A stretch of DNA of 11,127 nt from Nitrospiraceae bacterium (GTDB taxonomy: Bacteria; Nitrospirota; UBA9217). This document shows, one piece after another, positions 1 through 7,505 of this stretch. Under the pieces are notes generated by a model that saw only the letters and a list, made by a program, of their open reading frames with translations, had not been told where the DNA came from and did no database searches. How positions within the stretch are numbered: the stretch's first letter is position 1; each line of letters starts with the position of its first letter. The position numbers were made by a program, and so were the translations under genes. The DNA is taken from the NCBI GenBank assembly GCA_003454665.1, contig DMKB01000325.1, positions 1-11,127 of the forward strand, given 5' to 3'.

Positions 1-2322
1 ATGAGGGAACATCTGAGTACCGGACCGGGCAAGACCCTTACCGGCCTGTCCGTCGGGTCATTACTGGCCTCAACGATTGTGCCGAATGCCCTTGCCGCCG
101 GGAGCTCGGGCAAACCGGAGTTTAAGGGGAAAATTGAAAGAGGTTACGCAGAGTCAAAGGAGTGGTGGCCCGAGGAGGCGCGCCCGCCGAAGGGCGCCCC
201 AAATGTCATCATCTTTCTCCTCGATGATGTGGGCTTCGCACAGATCGGTTCGTTCGGCGGACTGATCAAGACACCCAATATTGATAAACTGGCCGCCAAC
301 GGACTGCGCTTCAACAACTTCCACACCACGGCCCTGTCTTCACCGTCCCGTGCCACCTTAATGGCCGGTCGAAATCCTCACTCCATCGGATTGGGCAGTC
401 ATGCGCTTACCGCCATGGGGTTCCCTGGCTACAACGCCATCGTGCCGGAGACGGCCAAGTCCGTGGCCAACTATCTCCAGGAAAAGGGCTATGTTAATTA
501 CGCCCTGGGGAAATGGGACCATACCCCTCTCTATGAAGTTTCCCAGGTAGGTCCCTTTGATCGCTGGCCCAGCGGTGAGGGCTTTGACCACGCCTATACC
601 TTTATGGCCGCAGACGTGCACCAGTTCATACCGGTCATGTGGAACGACCACACGCCGGAACCATATCATAAGACCTATCATCTTGATCAGGACCTTGCCG
701 ACCGGGCAATTGACTGGATCACCGGGCACAAGTCCATCAAGCCGGACTTGCCGTTCATGATGCTCTGGGCCTCGGGCTCCATGCATTCGCCCCATCACGC
801 ACCTGACGAGTATCTGAAAAAATATCGCGGCAAGTTCGACATGGGCTGGGACAAGGCCCGCGATATGATCCTGGCAAATCAAAAAAGGCTCGGGATTATA
901 CCGAAGAGCACAAAACTCACGAAACGCATCCCGCAGATCAAGGCATGGAATTCCCTGAATGCCGAGGAAAAGAAACTGTACGCAAGGCAGATGGAGACCT
1001 TTGCCGCCCAGATGGAACTCGTAGACCATGAGATCGGCCGTGTGGTGAACGAGCTTAAGCGGATCGGCGAATTGGACAACACGCTGATCTTCGTCACCGC
1101 CGACAACGGCGCCAGCGGGGAAGGCGGTCTGGCCGGCACGTTCAACGAAACCTATGTGCTGAACGGAATGCAGACGCCCTTTGACGCCAATATGCGCCAC
1201 TACGGCGACTGGGGCAGGGAAAATACCTATCCCCACTACCATGCAGGCTGGGCAATGGCCGGCAACACGCCCTTCCGCTACTTCAAGCAGAGCGAACACC
1301 GCGGAGGGCAGCACGATGCGCTGGTCGTGCACTGGCCAAAGGGGATCAAGGCAAAGGGAGAGATCCGCCGCCAGTACCATCACATCAGCGATATCGCGCC
1401 GACGATCCTGGAGGCGGCAAGAATCAAGGTGCCGAGGACCTATCACGGCGTTCGCCAGCAGCCGATGACCGGCGTGTCCATGCGGTACGCCTTCAATAAT
1501 CCGAAGGCGCCGAACGCCAAGAAGCGCCAGTATTACGAGATGTTCGGCAATCGCGCCATCTGGGTAGACGGCTGGAAAGCGGTGACACTGCACGCCAAGC
1601 GCATGCCCTGGGACGTCAATGTGGTCCTTCCCTTTGACCAGGACAAGTGGGAACTCTATCACGTTGCCGAGGATTTTTCCGAGAGCACGGACCTGGCGAA
1701 AAAATACCCGAAGAAGCTGAAGCAGCTGCAGAAGATCTTCGACGAAGAGGCCTGGAAGAACAACGTCTATCCGCTCTACGACGATATGATCAAGCGGCTC
1801 GCGAAGCAGCAGGACCGGTTGTTCGGCAGCCAGAAAAAATTCGTCTACTATGCTCCGGGCGCCTTTCGGATTGCTGAAAAGGCCTCTGCGCCTGTCAAGA
1901 ATCGCTCTCATACCATCGTGACGAAGATCGATCTGACGGGCAAGGAAGAAGGCGTCATCGTCGCCGTGGGGGGCATGACAGGCGGGTTCACCATGTTTAT
2001 TAAAGGCCGCCGTCTCTACTTCGACTACAACTTCCTCGACGGTGTGTATTACACCATGAAGTCACCGAAGTTGCCGAAGGGACCGACAGTGCTGAAGTTC
2101 AACTTCATCAAGACCAAGGAGTTCGGCGGCAAGGGTGAGCTGTACGTGAACGGCAAGAAGGTCGCCGAGTCCGATATGCCGAGAATGCACATCAGCACCT
2201 ATTCTCTGGCAGAAACCTTCGATGTGGGAAGAGACACCGGCACCCAGGTGTCGAAACTCTATAAAGACCCGTTCCCCTTCAAGGGCGAGTTGGACAGGGT
2301 CGTTATTACCTTGACGGATTGA
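1..2322 (+). CDS. Arylsulfatase-family protein (alkaline-phosphatase superfamily) with Ser at the formylglycine position
   Basis: This 773-aa protein belongs to the large exported arylsulfatases, which hydrolyse sulfate esters in the periplasm. Seen: a signal-peptide-like N terminus (hydrophobic about 13-32, ending NALAAG); metal-ligand pair D75-D76 in IIFLLDDVG; the sulfatase signature at 113-117 reading SSPSR, followed by ATLMAGRNPHSIG; K171 in GKWDHTP; H265-H266 in HSPHHAP; D368-N369 in VTADNG; K429 in NTPFRYFK. Residues about 635-773 form a beta-rich C-terminal domain like that of other long arylsulfatases. Odd: the residue to be oxidised to formylglycine is Ser113 (codon TCT, 337-339), whereas close relatives normally have Cys, and the His usually following GKW is Asp173. 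Activity would need an anSME-type radical SAM maturase acting on Ser, or may be lost. The window begins exactly at this ATG, so its SD and promoter are not visible and a longer N terminus cannot be excluded. Family assignment is secure; substrate is unknown. Confidence 0.92.
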   Translation: MREHLSTGPGKTLTGLSVGSLLASTIVPNALAAGSSGKPEFKGKIERGYAESKEWWPEEARPPKGAPNVIIFLLDDVGFAQIGSFGGLIKTPNIDKLAANGLRFNNFHTTALSSPSRATLMAGRNPHSIGLGSHALTAMGFPGYNAIVPETAKSVANYLQEKGYVNYALGKWDHTPLYEVSQVGPFDRWPSGEGFDHAYTFMAADVHQFIPVMWNDHTPEPYHKTYHLDQDLADRAIDWITGHKSIKPDLPFMMLWASGSMHSPHHAPDEYLKKYRGKFDMGWDKARDMILANQKRLGIIPKSTKLTKRIPQIKAWNSLNAEEKKLYARQMETFAAQMELVDHEIGRVVNELKRIGELDNTLIFVTADNGASGEGGLAGTFNETYVLNGMQTPFDANMRHYGDWGRENTYPHYHAGWAMAGNTPFRYFKQSEHRGGQHDALVVHWPKGIKAKGEIRRQYHHISDIAPTILEAARIKVPRTYHGVRQQPMTGVSMRYAFNNPKAPNAKKRQYYEMFGNRAIWVDGWKAVTLHAKRMPWDVNVVLPFDQDKWELYHVAEDFSESTDLAKKYPKKLKQLQKIFDEEAWKNNVYPLYDDMIKRLAKQQDRLFGSQKKFVYYAPGAFRIAEKASAPVKNRSHTIVTKIDLTGKEEGVIVAVGGMTGGFTMFIKGRRLYFDYNFLDGVYYTMKSPKLPKGPTVLKFNFIKTKEFGGKGELYVNGKKVAESDMPRMHISTYSLAETFDVGRDTGTQVSKLYKDPFPFKGELDRVVITLTD

Positions 2323-2326
2323 AAAG

Positions 2327-2398
2327 CAGGAGTCAGGAGTCAGAATAAGGGTATCAGATTACAGACATGAGACAGTAGACAGAAATCAGTAGTCACAC
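2327..2398. repeat. Degenerate short tandem repeat tract (7-bp CAGGAGT units)
   Basis: Directly after the sulfatase stop codon the 7-mer CAGGAGT occurs twice in tandem plus a partial third (2327-2343). It is followed by diverged AGAC/CAGT-type units (GACATGAGACAGTAGACAG around 2365-2383, then CAGTAGTCA). No ORF spans it. Its meaning is unknown; it looks like a decayed simple repeat and not a regulatory site. Confidence 0.5.
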
Positions 2399-2422
2399 GG
2401 CATGTAACAAAACTAAAACCGA

Positions 2423-2453
2423 GGGACAGCTGCTTTTTCATAGCAGCTGTCCC
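2423..2453 (+). terminator. Perfect 12-bp hairpin, terminator-like or mobile palindrome
   Basis: Arms GGGACAGCTGCT (2423-2434) and AGCAGCTGTCCC (2442-2453) pair perfectly around a 7-nt loop (2435-2441). The downstream T content is weak (GGCTTTC), so a rho-independent terminator for the sulfatase is possible but not classical. The hairpin ends 17 nt before the next ATG, leaving no room for a promoter in between. It could therefore act as an attenuator or leader structure, or simply be a copy of a dispersed GGGACAG-type palindrome, a style known from REP/RAYT-like elements. Confidence 0.5.
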
Positions 2454-2470
2454 GGCTTTCTAGGGACCTT

Positions 2471-2860
2471 ATGCGATTTAAACTTATTTATGCGCTCTTA
2501 TTTTTATTAGTTATTGCAATTCATCATGCGCCGTCGCGGGCTGAAACAATTAATGCCCAGAAACTCGTTGGGAACTGGGTGCGTCCTGACGGCGGATACA
2601 TGCTGGTCATTAAAACGGTGCGCGACGACGGAAGTATTGAAGCCATCTATATGAATCCACGTCCTATTACTGTTTCAAAAGCCCGTATGAGTACGGCGTC
2701 GGGTAAGATCAATGTCTTTGTTGAGCTTCGGGATGTGGGTTACCCCGGCAGTTATTACACCCTTGCGTATGATAATGACAAAGACCGACTTGTCGGCGTG
2801 TATCACCATATGGTTCTTAAACAGAATTTCGACATCTTTTTTGTGAGGAAGAAGCGATAA
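2471..2860 (+). CDS. Small exported protein of unknown function, DUF1254-operon partner
   Basis: This 129-aa protein has a clear Sec signal peptide (MRFKLIYALLFLLVIAIHHA), with probable cleavage after SRA24, leaving about 105 residues. The mature part starts with a GNWVRPDGGYMLVI block (34-47) and continues as alternating beta-strand-like segments: IYMNPRPI (59-66), VFVELRDVGYPGSYYTLAYD (82-101), GVYHHM (109-114) and FDIFFVRKK (120-128). The GxW start followed by repeated strands suggests a small lipocalin-like or beta-sandwich fold; this is inference from pattern only. There are no Cys residues and no visible catalytic motif. A weak SD (AGGGA, 2462-2466) sits 4 nt before ATG. The stop codon is 12 nt upstream of the DUF1254 gene, whose SD fills the gap, so the two are almost certainly cotranscribed. 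I do not know a function; similar small proteins are, as far as I recall, encoded near DUF1254 proteins. Confidence 0.85.
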   Translation: MRFKLIYALLFLLVIAIHHAPSRAETINAQKLVGNWVRPDGGYMLVIKTVRDDGSIEAIYMNPRPITVSKARMSTASGKINVFVELRDVGYPGSYYTLAYDNDKDRLVGVYHHMVLKQNFDIFFVRKKR

Positions 2861-2872
2861 CAAGGAGGCAAT

Positions 2873-4333
2873 ATGACAAAACTGATACAAGCTTTACTGA
2901 TATTGACCGTATCGGGTGTAAGTTCCTTTGGCTTCGCGGAAACCGTTGAGACCCGCATCGGCACCCTTGAATTCAAGGGCGGTTACCCTACGGAAGCGAC
3001 GATCCAGAAGGCCTTTGATCAACTGGACGTGCAGCGGGCGACGCAGGCGTACCTGGAATTCATGCCCATGATGTCGGTGCAGTCTATTTTCGAAAGCCAC
3101 ATCCGTGACAACGGCATGGCTGCCGGTGATGTCGGTGTTTATATCGAACAGGGAGTTGGAAAGTCATCGACGATAGGTCTTACGTATAACACGGAAAGTA
3201 TTTACGCTTCGGCTTTCACCGACCTTAAAAAACAAGGACCCGTCGTTGTCGAGACACCGCCGAACGTATTGGGAGTGGTAGACGACGGATGGCAGCGTTG
3301 GCTCACCGATCTGGGGAACGCAGGACCGGACAAGGGAAAAGGGGGCAAATACCTTCTCCTGCCTCCTGGCTATAAAGGCAAGGTGCCCAAGGGCTATTTT
3401 GTCGTCAACTGTCCGACCTACCGGAATTGGGTGATGGTGCGGGGGTTTGTTCAGAATACGGGCACCCGCAAGAAGGCCCTGGACTACTACAGAAAGAAGT
3501 TCAAGATATATCCTCTCGATAAAGGGCCGCGAAAGGGCGTCAAATACGTGAGTCTGACCCATGTAAAAGAAAATACCACCCACCCGCGTGACGTCACGTA
3601 TTTCGACGTGCTGAACAAGATCGTCCAGTACGAACCGGCGTCTGCCTTCACGAAATATGAGCTCGGCCTGCTGAAGGCCCTCGGCATCGAGAAAGGCAAG
3701 CCCTTCGCTCTCAATCGCCGTATGAAACGGCTGCTTGCCGAGGGCGTCATCATCGGCGATGCCATTGCCAAAGCAAATGCCTATGCCAACCGGCTGGACG
3801 GCGTACGCAGATATCCTGACCGGAAATACGAATATCTCTTCGTCGGCGGCCGTCACGACTTCATGTTCGGCGACGCATTATGGCTCGATGCACGCACACT
3901 GTTCCACTATGAAGCTATCGTCGTTACGCCCGCAATGGCCCGCAAGATGGTGGGCATCGGCTCGCAGTACCTTGCCTGCTACCGTGATGCCGACGACAAC
4001 TTCCTGATGGGAGACCATACCTACAAACTGCGACTGCCGAAAGGGATCCCGGCAAAAAACTTCTGGTCCGTGACGGCCTATCATCCTGATACACGATCAC
4101 TGCTGCAGAATGGTCAAGACAAACCCAGCGTCAGCTCCTATGATAAGCCCGACGCCAATGCCGACGGCTCGATCGATATATGGTTTGCACCGAAGGCCCC
4201 AAAGGGAAAAGAGAAGAACTGGATAAAGACCGTTCCCGGTGAAGGATGGGAAATCCTATTGCGTCTGTATGGCCCGTTGAAGCCGTATTTTGATAAAACT
4301 TGGAAGCCCGACGACATAGTTAAAGTGAAATGA
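2873..4333 (+). CDS. DUF1254 / DUF1214 domain exported protein
   Basis: This 486-aa protein has a signal peptide (residues 1-22, ending GFA). The N-terminal half fits DUF1254: AYLEFMPMM (59-67), then IGLTYNTESIYASAFTDL (101-118), GPVVVETPPNVLGVVDDGWQ (122-141), YLLLPPGYKG (160-169) and NWVMVRGFVQNTG (185-197). The C-terminal part fits DUF1214: LPKGIPAKNFWSVTAYHPDT (388-407), SSYDKPDANADGSIDIWFAP (421-440), NWIKTVPGEGWEILLRLYGP (449-468) and FDKTWKPDDI (473-482). The length is typical of the two-domain family. Its biochemical role is not established; the domains are widespread in proteobacterial periplasmic proteins. A strong SD AAGGAGG (2862-2868) lies only 4 nt from the ATG, and the gene follows the 129-aa gene by 12 nt. 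The arylsulfatase lies upstream in the same orientation, which hints at a shared process, but the 148-bp gap with a hairpin leaves cotranscription with it open. Confidence 0.92.
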   Translation: MTKLIQALLILTVSGVSSFGFAETVETRIGTLEFKGGYPTEATIQKAFDQLDVQRATQAYLEFMPMMSVQSIFESHIRDNGMAAGDVGVYIEQGVGKSSTIGLTYNTESIYASAFTDLKKQGPVVVETPPNVLGVVDDGWQRWLTDLGNAGPDKGKGGKYLLLPPGYKGKVPKGYFVVNCPTYRNWVMVRGFVQNTGTRKKALDYYRKKFKIYPLDKGPRKGVKYVSLTHVKENTTHPRDVTYFDVLNKIVQYEPASAFTKYELGLLKALGIEKGKPFALNRRMKRLLAEGVIIGDAIAKANAYANRLDGVRRYPDRKYEYLFVGGRHDFMFGDALWLDARTLFHYEAIVVTPAMARKMVGIGSQYLACYRDADDNFLMGDHTYKLRLPKGIPAKNFWSVTAYHPDTRSLLQNGQDKPSVSSYDKPDANADGSIDIWFAPKAPKGKEKNWIKTVPGEGWEILLRLYGPLKPYFDKTWKPDDIVKVK

Positions 4334-4405
4334 TTATTGACGGAAGCCCGCGTATTAAAGGACGTAACTGGGCAGGAGAACGGAGCTGAAGTTTACCCTT
4401 ATTAA

Positions 4406-4653
4406 GACGAGGGTATTGCTGACCATTACGAAGACATGATGAGTTATTTAAACAGGACCGACGACCTCAAAAGCCCGTCAAAGCATCTCGGGAAAAGATC
4501 ACATATTCAAATATGGCGACCAATTTCTATGAGGTCGGCTCTGAGAAGCTCATATTCTCGTCCGTGTCCAAAACGATAACCCTTGAGAGGGGTTACAGTC
4601 AGATAAAAACGCATATTGATGCCATGCTCTTGGAGGTTGGCCTTGTAACATAG
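4406..4653 (+). pseudogene. Probable remnant of a small lipoprotein-like gene, frameshifted
   Basis: The 369-nt gap between the DUF1254 gene and the Cys-rich gene has no full-length ORF, but two adjoining frames look protein-like. One frame from about 4406 to 4500 reads DHYEDMMSYLNRTDDLKSPSK and has no start codon after its upstream stop. A second frame (4513-4653, ending TAG) reads MATNFYEVGSEKLIFSSVSK, then a helical tail ending MLLEVGLVT. The second block resembles the C-terminal part of small exported lipoproteins of the 'VYDxxSGKLVWxxxSKT ... LKxxGLI' kind. I infer a gene that lost its 5' end and suffered a frameshift near 4470-4510. Boundaries are approximate, and a real 46-aa ORF at 4513 without an SD is the less likely alternative. 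Confidence 0.38.
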
Positions 4654-4702
4654 CCAGATATCTTAAGTGTCTGATTATTAAGAAAAATTAAATGGAGGGA
4701 AA

Positions 4703-5116
4703 ATGAAAAAACAAATGTTTGTGCTGTTCGGAGTAGTTGGTTTGGCGCTGGCGCTGGCAATGCCCGCCCGTGCGGGCGATGACCTGATCGAGTCCGTGGC
4801 CAAGGGTTGTAAGAAGGAGCTGAGCACGTATTGCAAAGATGTCACACCTGGACAGGGGCGGATTCTCGCCTGCCTGTACGCCCATGGAGACAAGATTTCA
4901 GGTCAGTGCGACTATGCCTTGTATGATGCTGCCGTGCAGCTCGAGCGTTTCGTTGCGGCACTGGTGTACGTGGTGAATGAGTGCGATGAGGATTTGGAGA
5001 AGTACTGTGCTAATATAGCGCCTGGTCAGGGCCGGTTGCTTGACTGTCTTGACAAGAACAAGAGGAAGGTCAGCAAACGATGCAAACAGGCCTTCGAAGA
5101 CGTGGGCGCGAAGTAA
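4703..5116 (+). CDS. Periplasmic protein with two GLG1-type Cys-rich repeats
   Basis: This 137-aa protein has a signal peptide (1-24, ending ARA; mature GDDLIES...). The mature part is two copies of a Cys-rich repeat with identical spacing C-x7-C-x12-C-x11-C: Cys36, 44, 57, 69 and Cys94, 102, 115, 127. Each copy contains the PGQGR block (residues 49-53 and 107-111). This matches the Cys-rich GLG1 repeat (Pfam Cys_rich_FGFR type) first known from a Golgi glycoprotein and also found in short exported bacterial proteins. The eight Cys would form intramolecular disulfides after export. The function in bacteria is unknown. SD GGAGGG lies just upstream of the ATG, embedded in an AT-rich stretch. 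The next gene, a SYLF lipoprotein, starts 65 nt after the stop, so an operon is plausible. Confidence 0.9.
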   Translation: MKKQMFVLFGVVGLALALAMPARAGDDLIESVAKGCKKELSTYCKDVTPGQGRILACLYAHGDKISGQCDYALYDAAVQLERFVAALVYVVNECDEDLEKYCANIAPGQGRLLDCLDKNKRKVSKRCKQAFEDVGAK

Positions 5117-5181
5117 CGTGATGCTCATGCTTCGCCCTATCCCCAGCGTGGGAAAGGGATAAAAAAAAGGAGGGCTTCACA

Positions 5182-5778
5182 ATGCAAATACACACGATCC
5201 GGACATGGGCCGTCGCACTGACGTTCTCGGCAGCAGCAGCCTTGTTTGCCGTGGGCTGCGCCACGATCCCGGGGACCACCGGTGCAGAGCAGGCGGAAAC
5301 GATTAACGAGCTGATTACCAGGACATTAACGGACCTGTACAAGCAGGAGCCCGAGACCAGGGAAAAGATTGCCAAGTCCGTCGGATACGCGATCATGAAC
5401 AACAAGATCACCAAGATCCCGATTGTCGGCGCAGGCAGCGGCTACGGCGTGGCGATCAACACGAAGACAGGGGACCGGACCTACCTGAAGATGGTCCGCT
5501 TCGATCTCGGCGGCGGCTGGGGAGCGAGAAGTGTACGGCCTGTCTTGATCTTTCATGATGAGAAGAAGTTCAACGACTTCATTGACGGAGCCTGGAGCGC
5601 GAACATGGGCGCTGAGGCGGCCGCGAAGGTTGGTGAAGCAGGCGCCGCGGGCGGCGGCGGGACCGGAGACCTGGCAGGGGACAAGGGGTACTCCGTCCAT
5701 CTTATTACGGACGCCGGAGTGTCGGCCACGGCCACAGTGGGAGTTATTCGCGTCAAACCGGTCCGGCTGAAGAAGTAG
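5182..5778 (+). CDS. SYLF-domain (YSC84-like) lipoprotein
   Basis: This 198-aa protein has a lipoprotein signal: hydrophobic run 9-24 and lipobox AVGC with lipidated Cys26. The rest fits a SYLF/YSC84 lipid-binding domain: a helical lead (about 40-66), GYAIMNNKITKIPIVGAGSG (68-87), YGVAINTKTGDRTYLKMVRF (88-107), DLGGGWGARSVRPVLIFHDE (108-127), a Gly/Ala-rich loop (148-162), and the closing strand region YSVHLITDAGVSATATVGVI (170-189). SYLF domains bind phosphoinositides in eukaryotes; bacterial members are mostly uncharacterised envelope lipoproteins, so lipid binding here is inference. SD AAGGAGGG (5167-5174), preceded by a run of A, is 7 nt from the ATG. It sits between the Cys-rich periplasmic gene and a phospholipase D-like lipoprotein gene. 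Confidence 0.9.
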   Translation: MQIHTIRTWAVALTFSAAAALFAVGCATIPGTTGAEQAETINELITRTLTDLYKQEPETREKIAKSVGYAIMNNKITKIPIVGAGSGYGVAINTKTGDRTYLKMVRFDLGGGWGARSVRPVLIFHDEKKFNDFIDGAWSANMGAEAAAKVGEAGAAGGGGTGDLAGDKGYSVHLITDAGVSATATVGVIRVKPVRLKK

Positions 5779-5925
5779 TACCGATTGAGGGAAGCGCAAT
5801 CGAGCAACATGTTACTCAGCGCAGGGATACAGGCTGCCTGGAATTACGGCAGGTCAGGATGGGAACTGATATAAGACACGAGACGGCAGGCAATGGCAAT
5901 ACATGCGCTGAGAGGGGCAGAAGCC

Positions 5926-7491
5926 ATGAGCATATCAGCCTCAAGCAGGTTTTTCTCTTTCCTGTTTGTTGTTACCTTCATCATCGGCTGCGCCACGCTG
6001 CCGAAGGACTTCGAGCGGCCCGTGTCCACTGCATTCACCGACACGGACAATACCCGCCTGGGCAAGACCTATCGGGATGAAAAGCGCGCTCACCCGGGAA
6101 AGTCGGGATTCCTGCTCCTCGGCGACGGCCTCGACGCCTTTGTGGCGCGGGCCGTCCTGGCCCAGGTGGCCGAGCGCAGCATCGACGTCCAGTATTACCT
6201 GTATCATGATGATCTTGTCGGGAGATTGTTCACCGATCTGCTGCTCAAGGCGGCTGATCGGGGCGTGCGGGTCCGGCTGCTCGTGGATGACATGGACCTG
6301 GAGGGCAGGGACCTGGGGGTAGCAGCGGCCGACAGCCACCCCAACATGGAAGTCAGGATATTCAATCCCTTCAGCCGCAAGTCGGGACGGACCATGCAGT
6401 TCGTGACCCGGATGGGATCGGTGACGCGCCGCATGCACAACAAGACGTTCATCGTCGACAACCAGGCTGCCATCGTGGGCGGCCGCAATATCGGTAATGA
6501 GTATTTCGAGGCTGATCCGGACCTCGCCTTCAGCGACCTGGATGTGTTTGCCATTGGTCCGGCTGCCCGGGGGGTCTCGGGTGAGTTCGACCGCTACTGG
6601 AACAACGAACTGGCCTATCCCGCCTCAGTGCTCATCGGGAAGCAACCCACGGCCGAAGAGATCGAAAAGAGGCGCGGGCAACTGAACGACTACGTCGCCC
6701 AACAGGCCGATTCAGCCTATCTGCAGGCCCTGCGGGACTCATCCCTGGCAAAACGGCTCCGAGAGAACCGGGTGCGCTTCCACTGGGGAGATGCTCATGT
6801 CATCTACGACCAGCCCGAGAAACTCCTCCATGATTTCGAGGAAACAAAATATCATCTGGCGCCGCTGCTCGCACCGTATTTTCAAGGAGTCCAGAAGGAA
6901 CTGATCATTTTCTCGCCCTATTTTGTCCCGGGAAAAGAGGGCACCGCGTTTCTGCGTCAACTGAGCAAGCGGGGCGTGCGGGTGCGGATCCTGACGAATT
7001 CCCTGGCCTCAAACGATGTGGGCATTGTGCATGCCGGCTATGCCAAATACCGAAAGGACCTGCTGCGGGCCGGCGTGGAACTGTACGAGATGAACAAGCA
7101 GCTTACCCGGAAGGACCGCAAAGAGAAGAAAGGAAAACACGGCTCTTCCAAGGCAAGCCTGCATGCGAAATCCTTCGTCTTTGACCGCAAGCAGGTTTTT
7201 ATCGGCTCCCTGAATCTCGATCCCCGGGCCCTCCTTCATAATACCGAGATCGGTATCGTGATTTCATCTGCGGAGATCGGAAGGGGGATGGGGGACTGGT
7301 TCGATCAGAACATTGGAAAGATGGCTTTTCGGCTGGAGCTGAAGAAGAGCGAAAAGGGCAGTGAAAAAATGCTCTGGCACGGCCTGGACAATGGGGTGCA
7401 GAGCACCTTCGACGTTGATCCTCATACGGGGTTCTGGCGCCGCTTCGGCATCGGATTCATGGGCCTGTTCCCGATTGATTCGCAATTATAG
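5926..7491 (+). CDS. Phospholipase D / cardiolipin synthase C-like lipoprotein
   Basis: This 521-aa phospholipase D superfamily protein resembles ClsC/YmdC, which transfers phosphatidyl groups between phospholipids. Numbering from the chosen ATG: signal peptide 1-21 with lipobox IIGC and Cys22; first HKD motif H171-x-K173-x4-D178 followed by GGRNIGNEYF; second HKD motif H413-x-K415-x4-D420 followed by GSLNLDPR. Both motifs are intact, and the flanking YYLYHDD and GVRVRLLVDDMD segments are typical. The C-terminal region contains a basic stretch before the second motif (Lys/Arg-rich about 391-408). Length is somewhat greater than E. coli ClsC. I chose ATG 5926 because it starts a compact lipoprotein signal with an AGGGG-type SD about 8 nt upstream; an in-frame ATG at 5893 would add 11 residues before the signal. 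A role in cardiolipin synthesis or phospholipid turnover is inferred; hydrolase activity is possible. No YmdB-type partner is seen next to it. Confidence 0.92.
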   Translation: MSISASSRFFSFLFVVTFIIGCATLPKDFERPVSTAFTDTDNTRLGKTYRDEKRAHPGKSGFLLLGDGLDAFVARAVLAQVAERSIDVQYYLYHDDLVGRLFTDLLLKAADRGVRVRLLVDDMDLEGRDLGVAAADSHPNMEVRIFNPFSRKSGRTMQFVTRMGSVTRRMHNKTFIVDNQAAIVGGRNIGNEYFEADPDLAFSDLDVFAIGPAARGVSGEFDRYWNNELAYPASVLIGKQPTAEEIEKRRGQLNDYVAQQADSAYLQALRDSSLAKRLRENRVRFHWGDAHVIYDQPEKLLHDFEETKYHLAPLLAPYFQGVQKELIIFSPYFVPGKEGTAFLRQLSKRGVRVRILTNSLASNDVGIVHAGYAKYRKDLLRAGVELYEMNKQLTRKDRKEKKGKHGSSKASLHAKSFVFDRKQVFIGSLNLDPRALLHNTEIGIVISSAEIGRGMGDWFDQNIGKMAFRLELKKSEKGSEKMLWHGLDNGVQSTFDVDPHTGFWRRFGIGFMGLFPIDSQL

Positions 7492-7505
7492 TGAAAGGAT
7501 ATTTG

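Noticed and set aside
358..1911. 517-codon open frame on the minus strand inside the sulfatase gene
   Set aside because: It is fully antisense to a protein with recognisable sulfatase motifs; its translation shows no domain and reflects codon bias on the opposite strand.
2327..2398. CAGGAGT tandem units as a CRISPR array or iteron origin
   Set aside because: The units are only 7 bp, contiguous and quickly degenerate, with no spacers, no cas or rep gene and no origin context.
3164..3856. 230-codon minus-strand frame inside the DUF1254 gene
   Set aside because: Shadow of a well-supported coding region, without an SD or recognisable motifs.
5138..5161. TATCCC/GGGATA hairpin next to a run of A as a terminator
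   Set aside because: The adjacent tract is A, not T, on the + strand, and there is no minus-strand gene here that would need termination; it simply precedes the SD of the SYLF gene.
5893..5925. Upstream ATG for the phospholipase D-like gene
   Set aside because: It adds 11 residues before the signal peptide and its putative SD is too close; ATG 5926 gives a compact lipoprotein signal with better SD spacing.
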